Below, piece after piece: positions 6,079-15,602 of a DNA stretch of 34,206 nucleotides. Under the pieces are notes generated by a model. The model saw only the letters and a program-made list of their open reading frames with translations. It searched no databases and had not been told where the DNA came from. Every line of letters begins with the position of its first letter. The stretch's first letter is position 1. The stretch covers positions 1 through 34,206 of the forward strand of contig CAZGJC010000017.1 in NCBI GenBank assembly GCA_964526505.1, in the 5' to 3' direction. Source of the stretch: SVTX01 sp964526505. Lineage in GTDB: Bacteria > Bacillota > Clostridia > Oscillospirales > CAG-272. The translations under genes were made by a program, and so were the position numbers.

Positions 6079-9000
6079 TCCAATCATTCTCCTTCTGTTT
6101 TTCAATATCTTTTACGTCAAGCGTCAATACCTTTGAAATTCCGTGTTCGGGCATTGTAACACCGTAAAGTCTTGTTGCCGCGGCCATGGTTCCTCTTCTG
6201 TGGGTAATCATTATAAACTGCGTTCCGTCCGAATATCTCTTTATGTACTGTGCAAGCCTTTCAACGTTTACCTCATCAAGTGCCGCCTCGATTTCGTCAA
6301 GTATGCAGAACGGTGTGGGATTGACTTTGAGTATCGCAAAAAACAATGCAACGCCTATAAACGCCTGCTCTCCGCCCGAAAGTTGCATAAGGTTTTTGAT
6401 AATCTTTCCGGGAGGTGCCGCCTTTATCTCAATTCCCGATTCAAGTACGTTTTCGGGGTCCGTAAGACTGAGTTCAGCCGTTCCGCCACCGAAAAGTTCC
6501 GAGAAAGTCTGACCGAAGTTTTCATTTATCTTGTTAAACGAATCGACAAACGACGTTTTCATCTCGTTTTCAAGTTGCGAAATCACGGAATTTAATTCGT
6601 TTCTTGACTTTTCAAGATCTTTTATCTGAACCGACATATAGTCGTATCTTTCCTTGACTTCCTTGTACTTGTTAACGGCGTCAAGGTCAACGTGACCTAT
6701 GGCACGAAGTTTGTTTCTGCATTCCGTCTGCGTTTTCACGTATTCGGCACGAGTCTGTGCAGTCACCTCGGGATATCCCAAACTTTGTGCGTCGCTTCTT
6801 GTTAGTTCGTAGTCTTCCCAAAGTTTACCGGCAAGTTTGTCGTAAGATTCACGAAAACCCGAAAGTTTCGACTCATTTGTCGTGTGAACCCTGAATATGA
6901 GTTCCTTTTCAGACATTTTCTCACGAATGAGCGTGTTTATCTCGTTGAGTTTCTTCTCAAATTCAAGATTACCCTCTTCAAGTTCGTCTTTCTTTTTGTT
7001 GAGAAGTTCAAGTTCGCTCTCACACTCACCGCATTCACGCCTGTTCTCAATCTGTGCCGCTTCTGTTTTGCTTATCTGATCTTTGTACGACTCCGCTCTT
7101 GCCAAAGCAACGTCAATTTCGTCCCCGTAAGCGGTTATTCTTTCACGGGAAACTTCAAGTAACGCCTCGGAATTTTCGATATCTTTCTGAATTTCGCTTG
7201 TCTTGATTATAATAGACGTCTTTTCGCTTTCGAGTTCCGCACATCTGTCTTCCGCTTCAACTTTCTGTATACGCTTGCTTTCTCTGACCGCAAGAATTTC
7301 ATCAACCACCTTGCACTGTGTCGCTTCCTGCATGCGTAATTCCGCTATATCCTCTTCATAACGCTCACTCATTTTGACTATCTGGTCATAGTCTCCACGC
7401 ATCTTTTCAAGTAAAGATTTGTTTGCGTCGGATTTTGCGATTATTTGTTCAAGCCTTGCGTTTTCCGTGTTGCGAAGAACCGCAAGTAATTCTTTTCTGT
7501 CCTGTATATCCGTAATTCTGTCGGTCGTCTCTTCGATATCTTTCTTCAAAGACGAGATTTTTTCTTCAAGTACACCTATTTCAGCCGTCAGTTTTTCGGC
7601 GTCTGCCTTTAAGGTTTTCATTTCGTCGGCACGAGATAACGCACCCGTCCCCTGCTTTACCGAACCACCGGTAAATGAACCTCCGGCATTTATCTGTTGA
7701 CCGTCAAGAGTGACAACCTTAACTTTGTATTTTGTCGCCTTTGCCATTGCCGTGGCGTTTTCTATGCTGTCAAATACGAGCGTTCTGCCGAGAAGTGACG
7801 ATATTACGTTGTCAAATTCCGAACTTCTTCTGCAAAGATTGTCAGCCGTGTCAATATATCCGGCAAATCCTCTCGCTTCCCTCATTTCGGGAGTTTCATT
7901 TGACGGACGCATTGACGCAAGTGGGAAAAACGTTGCACGTCCTGCCTGACCTCTTTTCAGATAATACATAGCCGACCGTGCGGTGTCCTCGTTGTCAACT
8001 ACAATGTTTTGAAGATTTGCACCGAGCGATACTTCAATTGCCGTTATGTATTGCTTGTCAACCGAAATAACTTTCGAAAGCGGACCGTATATTTTACCGC
8101 AACGGTTTCCATGGTTGTCAAGTATCTTTCCGTCGGCATATCCGTGCATAACGTACCTTACACTGCCGGCATACCCCTCAAATTGCTCTTCCATCGCTTT
8201 TATCGTGGAAATTCTTTGAAGCATTGAATCACGGCGAAGTTTTTTTCCGTTTAATTCATCAAAACCAACTCCGTATTCCGAATTTAAAGCGGAAAGTTTT
8301 GCTTCCTCGTTTGCCTCTTCATCGTCCGCTTCTTTTATCGCCCTGTCGTAGTCTCCCACCGTCTTTTCTTTGGACGCTTTTTCTTTTTCCAAATTTTCGT
8401 GGGTCTTTTCGTATTCTTCAATGTCGGATAATATGTCGGCATTTCTGTCACTTCCGCTTGACCTTGCATTTTCAAGTACCGATATTCTGACTCTTATGTC
8501 GGTCACAACGTCTTGGGCTGTATTGCTGTCCGCAAAAGCGGTGTCAATGTCTTTGTCCAGAGACGAAATAAGACGTTTCTGCTCAAAAATATCGTCCTCC
8601 GCTTTTTCAAGACTTGAATTGCAATCATCAAGTGACTTTCGAAGTTCGTCGATTTTGCCTTGATAAGCGGTAATTTTCTGCTTTTCGGCATCGAGATTTT
8701 CAGACCTTGAAACGCAGGTCTGCTCTGCCGTACTCATAAGTTCTTTTGCGTGTAAAATATTGCTCTCGCTTACTCTGTACTCACTGTCAAGAGCGTGTAT
8801 TCTGTCCGTAAGTCGCTTTATTTCCGCAAGCGTTTGCGACGATGCTATTTTTCCGTTCTGTGAAGCGTCGAAAAGTTTAGCCGACCGTGCGTCAAGCGAT
8901 TGCATGGAATCTTCCGCATTTTTAAGGTCAAATTCCGAGTGACGTACTGCGTCCTCCGCTTCTGCGATGTCCGTGCGTAGTTTTTCGGTATCAAATAACC

Positions 9001-9718
9001 AAAGACTTACGTCTACTCTCTTTTTCGTGTCCATTATCTCAATGGCACGCTTTGCCTTTTCAGCCTCTTTTTCAAGCGGATGAACTTGGGATTCGACTTC
9101 CGAAAACACGTCCATAACTCTCGTCATATTTTCTTCGGTCTGCGAAAGTTTTCTTTCAGCTTCGTTTTTCTTGTGCCTGTATTTTGCAATACCCGAAGCG
9201 TCCTCAAAAATGCCTCTGCGTTCGTCGCTCTTGCGTGATACCATCTCCGCAATTCTGCCCTGACCGATAATCGAATATCCGTCACGACCTATACCCGTGT
9301 TCATGAACAACTCGTATATGTCTTTGAGCCTTACCGCACGACGGTTTATATAATACTCGCTCTCTCCCGCACGGAAATAACGCCTTGTAACGGTTACCTC
9401 GTCGTACGGGCAGTCAAGCCTGTTGTTCTCGTCCGTGTTGTCGAACGTAATGGATACCTCCGCAAATCCCATAGGACGACGACTGTCAGCCCCACCGAAT
9501 ATGATGTCCTCCATTTTCGTTCCACGTAGGGTTTTGGAGGAAATCTCACCTAATACCCAACGCATAGCGTCCGCAATATTTGATTTTCCGCTTCCGTTGG
9601 GTCCTACTATTACGGTAACACCCGCATCCGACTTCTCGTCGGTCTTTGCGTCGAATACTAATTTTGTCTTGTCGGGGAATGACTTAAATCCTTGAAGTTC
9701 TATCGATTTAAGATACAT
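6062..9718 (-). CDS. smc: Chromosome segregation protein SMC
   Basis: A 1218-aa condensin ATPase that compacts and segregates the chromosome with ScpA and ScpB, both encoded elsewhere in this window. The Walker A motif GPNGSGKS is at residues 39-46. Long coiled coils flank a hinge at about 510-685. The C-terminal head carries the signature LSGGEQ near 1111 and Walker B CILDEIEAALDE near 1139. The frame stays open 57 codons upstream, but I start at the ATG at 9718: the sequence there (MYLKSIELQGFKSF) is the canonical SMC N-terminus, GGAGG lies 11-15 nt upstream, and the upstream part is repeat DNA. The smc-ftsY order is conserved in Firmicutes. Confidence 0.97.
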   Translation of the reverse strand: MYLKSIELQGFKSFPDKTKLVFDAKTDEKSDAGVTVIVGPNGSGKSNIADAMRWVLGEISSKTLRGTKMEDIIFGGADSRRPMGFAEVSITFDNTDENNRLDCPYDEVTVTRRYFRAGESEYYINRRAVRLKDIYELFMNTGIGRDGYSIIGQGRIAEMVSRKSDERRGIFEDASGIAKYRHKKNEAERKLSQTEENMTRVMDVFSEVESQVHPLEKEAEKAKRAIEIMDTKKRVDVSLWLFDTEKLRTDIAEAEDAVRHSEFDLKNAEDSMQSLDARSAKLFDASQNGKIASSQTLAEIKRLTDRIHALDSEYRVSESNILHAKELMSTAEQTCVSRSENLDAEKQKITAYQGKIDELRKSLDDCNSSLEKAEDDIFEQKRLISSLDKDIDTAFADSNTAQDVVTDIRVRISVLENARSSGSDRNADILSDIEEYEKTHENLEKEKASKEKTVGDYDRAIKEADDEEANEEAKLSALNSEYGVGFDELNGKKLRRDSMLQRISTIKAMEEQFEGYAGSVRYVMHGYADGKILDNHGNRCGKIYGPLSKVISVDKQYITAIEVSLGANLQNIVVDNEDTARSAMYYLKRGQAGRATFFPLASMRPSNETPEMREARGFAGYIDTADNLCRRSSEFDNVISSLLGRTLVFDSIENATAMAKATKYKVKVVTLDGQQINAGGSFTGGSVKQGTGALSRADEMKTLKADAEKLTAEIGVLEEKISSLKKDIEETTDRITDIQDRKELLAVLRNTENARLEQIIAKSDANKSLLEKMRGDYDQIVKMSERYEEDIAELRMQEATQCKVVDEILAVRESKRIQKVEAEDRCAELESEKTSIIIKTSEIQKDIENSEALLEVSRERITAYGDEIDVALARAESYKDQISKTEAAQIENRRECGECESELELLNKKKDELEEGNLEFEKKLNEINTLIREKMSEKELIFRVHTTNESKLSGFRESYDKLAGKLWEDYELTRSDAQSLGYPEVTAQTRAEYVKTQTECRNKLRAIGHVDLDAVNKYKEVKERYDYMSVQIKDLEKSRNELNSVISQLENEMKTSFVDSFNKINENFGQTFSELFGGGTAELSLTDPENVLESGIEIKAAPPGKIIKNLMQLSGGEQAFIGVALFFAILKVNPTPFCILDEIEAALDEVNVERLAQYIKRYSDGTQFIMITHRRGTMAAATRLYGVTMPEHGISKVLTLDVKDIEKQKENDWNGLFE

Positions 9719-9750
9719 CTGTTCCTCGTCCTCCGTTTCCCTGATAGATC

Positions 9751-9790
9751 CACACCTTTTTTGAAAAAAGGTGTGCCAAAAAACTTTCTT
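9751..9790 (-). repeat. Hairpin repeat copy 1 (upstream of smc)
   Basis: In transcription sense this copy reads AAGAAAGTTTTTTGGC followed by the hairpin CACACC-T6-C-A6-GGTGTG. It shares the GTTTTTTGGC box and hairpin layout with the copies at 9863-9900, 29033-29073 and 29103-29144. It lies in the 187-nt gap between the radical SAM gene and smc, about 30 nt before the smc start codon. Confidence 0.8.
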
Positions 9791-9862
9791 TATATTCCTT
9801 AAAATGTGTAGCCCGAAATTTCTCTCTTGCTTTTCCTCAAAAAAGAAAACCTGAATGTATAT

Positions 9863-9900
9863 CTCTTTTTTGAAAAAAAGGTGTGCCAAAAAACTTCCTT
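9863..9900 (-). repeat. Hairpin repeat copy 2 (just after the radical SAM gene)
   Basis: In transcription sense it reads AAGGAAGTTTTTTGGC, then CACACC-T7-C-A6, ending GAG instead of the matching GGTGTG arm, so this hairpin is partly degraded. It begins 5 nt after the stop of the radical SAM gene. Between copies 1 and 2 lies about 70 nt of A/T-rich sequence without a gene. Confidence 0.75.
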
Positions 9901-9905
9901 AACAC

Positions 9906-11009
9906 TCACATCTCGCAATATATGCTATCTGTGTCGTCCTCTTTTATAATGACTTTTCTAAACCCGTATATCTCTTTTAACCTGTCACGGTTCTTTCCAC
10001 GCTGACCGATTGCAATGGACAATTTCCCTCTCGGCACTTTGAAAAGAATATCTTTTCCAACCATGCCCGAAACCTCGCCCATCTCTTCGATTTTCAATTT
10101 CATCTGCCTGAACGTGTATTCACCCTCAACGAGTTCTCCCATCGCAGGATGATTCGCTCCGCCCAAAACTTTTTCGTCATCGGATAAATTTTCCGACGCA
10201 CATAAGCCGATTCTTATACACTCGACGCCATGGTTCTCAAAAATCTCAAATACGTCAGCCGAACGTAAAACCGCCTCTTCGATTTCCAAAGGCTTGTATT
10301 CTCCACGAAGTGCCATTTGTGCAAGTTCCGTGTCGTAAAATACCACCGTCGGATAAATTCTCGCTCCGACCGCTCCGAGTTTGCAAATTCTCTTTGCCGT
10401 GTAAATTTCACTCTCGGGCGTTGACCCGGGCAATCCTATCATCATCTGACCCACAAGATTGTACCCTCTTTGCACTATTTTGGCACAGGCTTGCTCTGCT
10501 ATGACCCTGTTGTGACCTCTTTTTGACCTTTCCAAGACCTCTTCCGACATACTTTGAAGCCCTAATTCTATCGCACTTATCGTGTAATTTGAAAGAATAT
10601 CGAGTATCTCATCATCTATGTAATCCGGTCTTGTCGACATACGAATCCCCACTACCCGAGCATATTCTCCGCACTTTTTATTATCCGATAATTCTCCGTT
10701 TTTGTCGGCTTTTTCTTTGTTTTCCGTGCTTTTCTTCCCTTTATCCACAAAGGATTGTGCCACGTCAAGGAGATATATCATAAGTTCCCTGTCAATGCCC
10801 GTAAACGACCCTCCGAAAAATGCGATTTCAACTTCGCATTCCCTCGGAGTTGTCGCCAAAGCCATCTCAATTTCCCCTCTTACAGTCTCCCGTTCAAACT
10901 TCACTTTTCCCGAAATTGAGCGTTGGTTGCAAAACACACACATATTAGGACAACCCAAATGCGGAATAAATATAGGAATATTTCTGTGATTTTTCTTTTT
11001 GTTTAACAT
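9906..11009 (-). CDS. Radical SAM protein, Elp3-like (COG1243 type)
   Basis: A 367-aa radical S-adenosylmethionine protein. The 4Fe-4S ligands are Cys20, Cys24 and Cys27 in CPNMCVFC. Further family features are FFGGSFTGI near residue 65, RPDYID near 128, IELGLQSM near 148 and a GQMMIGLPG strand near 187. The C-terminal part has a basic IAIGQRGKNRDRLKEIYGF segment. Family members are annotated as elongator protein 3-like or oxygen-independent coproporphyrinogen-related; the true substrate is not established, but position next to rnc and smc is conserved in Clostridia. It starts 1 nt after the rnc stop. A Lys/Glu-rich insert occupies about residues 90-115. Confidence 0.85.
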   Translation of the reverse strand: MLNKKKNHRNIPIFIPHLGCPNMCVFCNQRSISGKVKFERETVRGEIEMALATTPRECEVEIAFFGGSFTGIDRELMIYLLDVAQSFVDKGKKSTENKEKADKNGELSDNKKCGEYARVVGIRMSTRPDYIDDEILDILSNYTISAIELGLQSMSEEVLERSKRGHNRVIAEQACAKIVQRGYNLVGQMMIGLPGSTPESEIYTAKRICKLGAVGARIYPTVVFYDTELAQMALRGEYKPLEIEEAVLRSADVFEIFENHGVECIRIGLCASENLSDDEKVLGGANHPAMGELVEGEYTFRQMKLKIEEMGEVSGMVGKDILFKVPRGKLSIAIGQRGKNRDRLKEIYGFRKVIIKEDDTDSIYCEM

Positions 11010-11010
11010 C

Positions 11011-11736
11011 TTAAACTTCTTCTACGTGAAAGAGTTCCAACGCTTCTCTCGCCGCATTTTGCTCCGCTTCACGCTTCGATTTTCCGCATCCTCTGCCTAT
11101 TACGTTTGAGTTGAGTCTCGCCTCCACAAAAAATTCTTTCATGTGGTCAGGACCGGTCTCACCAACCGTTACGTATTCAAGAAAATCGCCCTCGGCTTGT
11201 TGAACAAACTGCTGTAATGTGGTTTTCGGGTCAGCCGTGAATGCGGATTTTCCGAGACTTTTTATCTCCTCTTTAACAAACGGCAACAAGAATTTTCCGA
11301 CGTTTTCAAATCCGTCGTCACCCGAATCCAAGTATATTGCGGCAAGCAATGCCTCAAATGCGTCGGCAAGTATTGATTTTCTTTGTCTGCCGTTATTTTT
11401 TTCTTCGCCGACACCCAAAAGTATATAATCTCCGAGACCTATTTTTTTTGCGTACGACGATAACGCCCTCTCGCAAACAAGTTCCGAACGCATTCTCGTC
11501 AGTTCTCCCTCGGGACAGTCCGGAAAATTTTCATATAAATATTTACTTGTTACTATCGAGAGAACACTGTCTCCCAAAAATTCCAGCCTCTCATTACAAA
11601 GCAAATGATGGTTTTTGGCACCCGATTCATTTGAATAAGATGAGTGTGTCAACGCTCTCACAAGGAGCGTCCCGTCACCGAATTTATGTTTTATTTTTTC
11701 TTCAAGACTATTTGTGTCAAATCGACTTGCGTTCAT
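11011..11736 (-). CDS. rnc: Ribonuclease III
   Basis: A 241-aa endonuclease that cleaves double-stranded RNA, processing rRNA precursors and other transcripts. The catalytic signature NERLEFLGDSV is at residues 48-58, and the second acidic motif LADAFEALLAAIYLD follows near 122. The C-terminal double-stranded-RNA-binding domain begins at DPKTTLQQF near 170 and ends with GKSKREAEQNAAREAL. I use the ATG at 11736 because AAGGTG lies 10 nt upstream; an alternative TTG 16 codons earlier has no ribosome binding site. Next to smc and ftsY it forms the conserved rnc-smc-ftsY block, here interrupted by the radical SAM gene. Confidence 0.95.
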   Translation of the reverse strand: MNASRFDTNSLEEKIKHKFGDGTLLVRALTHSSYSNESGAKNHHLLCNERLEFLGDSVLSIVTSKYLYENFPDCPEGELTRMRSELVCERALSSYAKKIGLGDYILLGVGEEKNNGRQRKSILADAFEALLAAIYLDSGDDGFENVGKFLLPFVKEEIKSLGKSAFTADPKTTLQQFVQQAEGDFLEYVTVGETGPDHMKEFFVEARLNSNVIGRGCGKSKREAEQNAAREALELFHVEEV

Positions 11737-11814
11737 AAAAGTCCGCACCTTTCCGTGAAAATCAAATTTATTTTTATGCTGCAAACAGGAACGTTTCTTT
11801 ATCTAAAAGTAGCC

Positions 11815-13191
11815 TCAATCGTCCGCCTGTTCTTTTGACATATAGTTTTTATAATTTTTTGCACCGATTTTTTCAGCATAAATCGGCAACATATCAAGAG
11901 AACGTTGTGCCACAACCTCATATTTTGCGATTTTGCCACCTTTGATTTTTTTGCCAATCGGTGCAATAATTCCGAAATTCGCATTCATCGGCACAAAATT
12001 TCCGCTCATGTTTCCGCAACTGACATATTTAGCCATTGCACCTATCATCATCTCTTGTGGAAATATGACACTTTCCTCTCCGCAAACTCTGCGTACCGCA
12101 TTAACTCCCGCAACGAATCCCGAACCCGCTGATTCAATATATCCCTCAACACCGGTCATTTGACCTGCGAAGAATATATTTTCATTGCCTGCCACGGAAT
12201 AATCGGCAGATAAAAATCCGGGGGAATTCAAATACGTATTCCTGTGCATAATTCCATATCTTAAAAACTCTGCGTTTTCAAGACCCGGTATCATAGAAAA
12301 TACTCTTTTCTGCTCAGGAAAAGCAAGATGAGTCTGGAATCCCACGAGATTATACATTGTTCCCTCGGCATTCTCTCGTCTCAACTGTACAACCGCATAA
12401 GCGTCCTGACCTGTGCGTTTGTCCACAAGTCCAACGGGTTTTAGGGGACCGTATCGCAAAGTGTCATATCCACGCTTTGCCATAACCTCGACAGGCATAC
12501 ATCCCTCAAAAACTTTTAAGTCTTTTTGAGACTCTTGGTCAAACTCTTTAAGCTCCGCCTCACGTGCCGATATGAGTTCGGTATAGAATGCATCGTATTG
12601 TTCTTTTGTCATGGGACAATTCAAATAGTCGGCATCCCCTTTATCATAACGTGATGCCGCATATACAACATCCATATTGAGGCTTTGTGCGTCAACTATC
12701 GGTGCAGCGGCATCAAAAAAGTGCAATCCGCTCGCTCCGAGTTTGTTTTGTATATAGTCAGCCATAGGCTCGCTCGTCAAGGGTCCCGTTGCTATAATTG
12801 TCACAACTCCGTCTTCTACGTCAGACACCTCACGTTCTATGACTTCAATATTTTCGTGATTTCTTATTTTTTGAGTAATGTAATCTGAAAACAAATCTCT
12901 GTCTACTGCCAACGCCGATCCGGCAGGCACACGTGTTGCATATGCCGCCTCCATAATAAGAGAATCCATTCTATGCAGTTCCTCTTTGAGAAGTCCCACC
13001 GCATTTGTAACTCTGTCGGAACGGAGAGAATTGGAGCAAACAAGTTCCGCAAAATTTGTGCTATGGTGGGCAGGTGTGAATTTTTGAGGTTTCATTTCAA
13101 AAAGTTTAACTTTTATGCCTCTTTGAGCCACCTGCCACGCAGCCTCACAACCCGCAAGACCCGCACCGTATATATTTACTGTTTTATCCAT
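11815..13191 (-). CDS. trmFO: tRNA (uracil-54) methyltransferase TrmFO
   Basis: A 458-aa FAD- and folate-dependent enzyme that makes 5-methyluridine at position 54 of tRNA using methylenetetrahydrofolate. The FAD-binding GAGLAG motif is at residues 9-14. The conserved cysteine-containing segment ELVCSNSLRSD (about 49-59), the SGNFVPMNANFGI stretch near the C-terminus and GVEGYIESAGSGFVAG are typical. I start at the ATG at 13191, with weak GAAAGA upstream; a TTG five codons earlier is possible. topA followed by trmFO is a conserved pair in Firmicutes. Confidence 0.94.
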   Translation of the reverse strand: MDKTVNIYGAGLAGCEAAWQVAQRGIKVKLFEMKPQKFTPAHHSTNFAELVCSNSLRSDRVTNAVGLLKEELHRMDSLIMEAAYATRVPAGSALAVDRDLFSDYITQKIRNHENIEVIEREVSDVEDGVVTIIATGPLTSEPMADYIQNKLGASGLHFFDAAAPIVDAQSLNMDVVYAASRYDKGDADYLNCPMTKEQYDAFYTELISAREAELKEFDQESQKDLKVFEGCMPVEVMAKRGYDTLRYGPLKPVGLVDKRTGQDAYAVVQLRRENAEGTMYNLVGFQTHLAFPEQKRVFSMIPGLENAEFLRYGIMHRNTYLNSPGFLSADYSVAGNENIFFAGQMTGVEGYIESAGSGFVAGVNAVRRVCGEESVIFPQEMMIGAMAKYVSCGNMSGNFVPMNANFGIIAPIGKKIKGGKIAKYEVVAQRSLDMLPIYAEKIGAKNYKNYMSKEQADD

Positions 13192-13271
13192 TGTTCTGTC
13201 TTTCAAAATTTATTTTTAAAAACCGGAAATATAATTTTTTCGATTCCGCCAAAAATTATACACCGAAATTA

Positions 13272-15572
13272 TTATTCTTCGGTTGGCGTATCGCTTGCCT
13301 GTTTCGTGAACCCGCAACCGTCTCTGTGACATACAATCTGCGGTTTTCCTTTTTTGCGGAAGAGAATGTCTCCGCACAACGGACATTTTTCATTAACGGG
13401 CATATCCCACGACGAGAAATCGCACGTCGGATACGCTTCACAACTGTAAAATACGCTCTTGTTTTTACCATATTTCATAACCACTTTTGAACCGCACTTC
13501 GGGCAAGGAACTCCTATATCCTTGGTTCTCGGTTTTGTGGTTTTGCAAGTGGGATAATTTGCACAAGCATAGAAACTTCCGAATCTGCCTGTACGAAGTA
13601 CCATGTCGGCACCACACTTTTCACACTTGAAATCGGCAACAACCTGTTTTTTAGCGTCGGATTTTTGTTCCGTGCCATCGTCGGAGTCAAGTTCTTCACT
13701 CACCTTTACCAAAGGCTTCGTGTTTTTGCACTGAGGATAATTCGGGCAAGCGGCAAACTTTCCGAATCTTCCGTTTTTGACAATCATCTTAGAACCGCAT
13801 TTGTCACAAATAATATCGGTTTCTTCGGCAGGCACTTGAATATTCGCTTCACCGAGTTTTTTCTCCGCCTCACTCAACGTCACGGAAAAATCTTTCCAAA
13901 AATCTTCAAGCACGCTCAGCATGCTACACTCAGCCTTTTCGATTTTATCAAGATTATCTTCCATTTCAGCCGTGAACTTGTAATCCACCACGTACTCGAA
14001 ATTCTCACGCATAATCTTCGTCGTTATTTCGCCAAGCGGAGTGGGAACCAATGCCTTTCCCTCACGCTTTACGTAATTTCTTGCGACTATGGTTGTAATT
14101 ATAGGTGTATACGTACTCGGTCTGCCTATACCCTTTTCTTCAAGGAATTTGATAAGAGACGCTTCATTGTATCTTGCGGGAGGCTCGGTAAAATGCTTTA
14201 ACGGGTCTATACCTTGCGTTTGAAGGATATCTCCCTCGTTAAGTGTCGGAAGTTTTATATCCTTTTGGTTGTCATGGTCTTCACTCTTTTGCGTGTCGTC
14301 TTCGGATTCAACGTAAACCGCCATATAACCGGGGAACGTAACCGTATAACCACCGGTTCGGAAAATATATCCCGAATTTTCAAAATCCACCGTAAGAGTT
14401 GCAAGTGTTGCACTCTGCATTTGGCTCGCAATGAATCTTTCCCAAATCAGTTTATAAATTTTGTATTGGTCGGACGTGAGATAACTCTTGATTTTAGCGG
14501 GTTCAAGGTCGACCTTTACAGGACGAATAGCCTCGTGTGCATCCTGGGCACCCGATCTTGTTTTGTAAATTCTCGGGCTTTCGGTGTTATACTCTTCACC
14601 GTAACGCTCGCCTATAAATTCTCTTGCGGCGGCTTGTGCTTCTGCCGAAACACGCAAAGAGTCGGTACGCATATATGTTATAAGACCTTGCACTCCACCG
14701 TTTTCCGAACCCACGTTGACACCTTCGTACAATTCCTGTGCGACACGCATAATTCTCTGCGATTGAAAACCGAGATGACGTGATGCGTCCTGTTGAAGAG
14801 TGGACGTAGTAAACGGAGGTGCCGGCGTCTTATGACGTGACGACCTCTTGACCGCTTCCACCTTAAAATCGCCTGAATTTACGGCATTGACAATTTTCAA
14901 TGCTTCATCCTCGGATGCGGGAACTATTTTTCCCGTTCGGTCTCCGTAAAATCTCACAGTGAAAGGCTTGTTATCGGATGAAATCAGAGTTGCATCTATC
15001 GTCCAATATTCCTCGGGAACAAAACTTCTTATTTCCTCTTCTCTCTCTACGATAATTCTCGTGGCAACAGACTGTACACGTCCTGCCGAAAGACCGCTTT
15101 TTACCGACTTCCACAAAATAGGCGATATCTTGTATCCCATAATTCTATCAAGAATTCTTCTTGTCTGTTGGGAGTCAACAATATCCATATCTATGTGTTC
15201 GGGCGATTTTATAGCGGCCTTAACCGCACTTTTTGTTATCTCGTTGAATTTAACTCTCAAAGTTTTTTCAACAGGAATTCCAAGTGCCGTTGCAAGGTGC
15301 CAGGAAATAGCCTCACCCTCACGGTCAGGGTCGGTTGCCAAAAACACTTTGCTTGCGGATTTTGCTTCTTTTTTTATTTCTTTTATAAGGTCGCCTTTAC
15401 CCCTGATGTTAATGTAATGTGCTTCAAAATTGTTGTCAATATCGACGCCGAGCGTTGATTTGGGCAGGTCTCTTACGTGTCCTTTGGACGCTATAACCTT
15501 GTAATTTGAGCCGAGGTACCCTTTTATCGTACTTGCCTTTGAGGGTGACTCCACTATTACCAAATTTGCCAT
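13272..15572 (-). CDS. topA: DNA topoisomerase I
   Basis: A 766-aa type IA topoisomerase that relaxes negative supercoils. The Toprim domain contains Glu8 (VESPSKA) and the DPDREGE motif at 81-87. The catalytic tyrosine is Tyr300 in ITYMRTDS. The main body ends near residue 585, followed by four C-terminal Cys-rich units: three of the C4 topoisomerase zinc-finger type (CDKCG, CEKCG, CPKCG with YPxC) and a shorter last one (CPLCG...CHRDGC). Normal in length and domain order. It lies 30 nt behind dprA, as in the conserved dprA-topA-trmFO arrangement. Confidence 0.97.
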   Translation of the reverse strand: MANLVIVESPSKASTIKGYLGSNYKVIASKGHVRDLPKSTLGVDIDNNFEAHYINIRGKGDLIKEIKKEAKSASKVFLATDPDREGEAISWHLATALGIPVEKTLRVKFNEITKSAVKAAIKSPEHIDMDIVDSQQTRRILDRIMGYKISPILWKSVKSGLSAGRVQSVATRIIVEREEEIRSFVPEEYWTIDATLISSDNKPFTVRFYGDRTGKIVPASEDEALKIVNAVNSGDFKVEAVKRSSRHKTPAPPFTTSTLQQDASRHLGFQSQRIMRVAQELYEGVNVGSENGGVQGLITYMRTDSLRVSAEAQAAAREFIGERYGEEYNTESPRIYKTRSGAQDAHEAIRPVKVDLEPAKIKSYLTSDQYKIYKLIWERFIASQMQSATLATLTVDFENSGYIFRTGGYTVTFPGYMAVYVESEDDTQKSEDHDNQKDIKLPTLNEGDILQTQGIDPLKHFTEPPARYNEASLIKFLEEKGIGRPSTYTPIITTIVARNYVKREGKALVPTPLGEITTKIMRENFEYVVDYKFTAEMEDNLDKIEKAECSMLSVLEDFWKDFSVTLSEAEKKLGEANIQVPAEETDIICDKCGSKMIVKNGRFGKFAACPNYPQCKNTKPLVKVSEELDSDDGTEQKSDAKKQVVADFKCEKCGADMVLRTGRFGSFYACANYPTCKTTKPRTKDIGVPCPKCGSKVVMKYGKNKSVFYSCEAYPTCDFSSWDMPVNEKCPLCGDILFRKKGKPQIVCHRDGCGFTKQASDTPTEE

Positions 15573-15602
15573 TTATATAAATCCTTTCATTATTTTCAGA
15601 TT

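Noticed and set aside
9718..9889. 57-codon N-terminal extension of SMC
   Set aside because: The extension is encoded by the hairpin repeats and A/T-rich linker, has no ribosome binding site, and the canonical SMC N-terminus starts at 9718 behind GGAGG.
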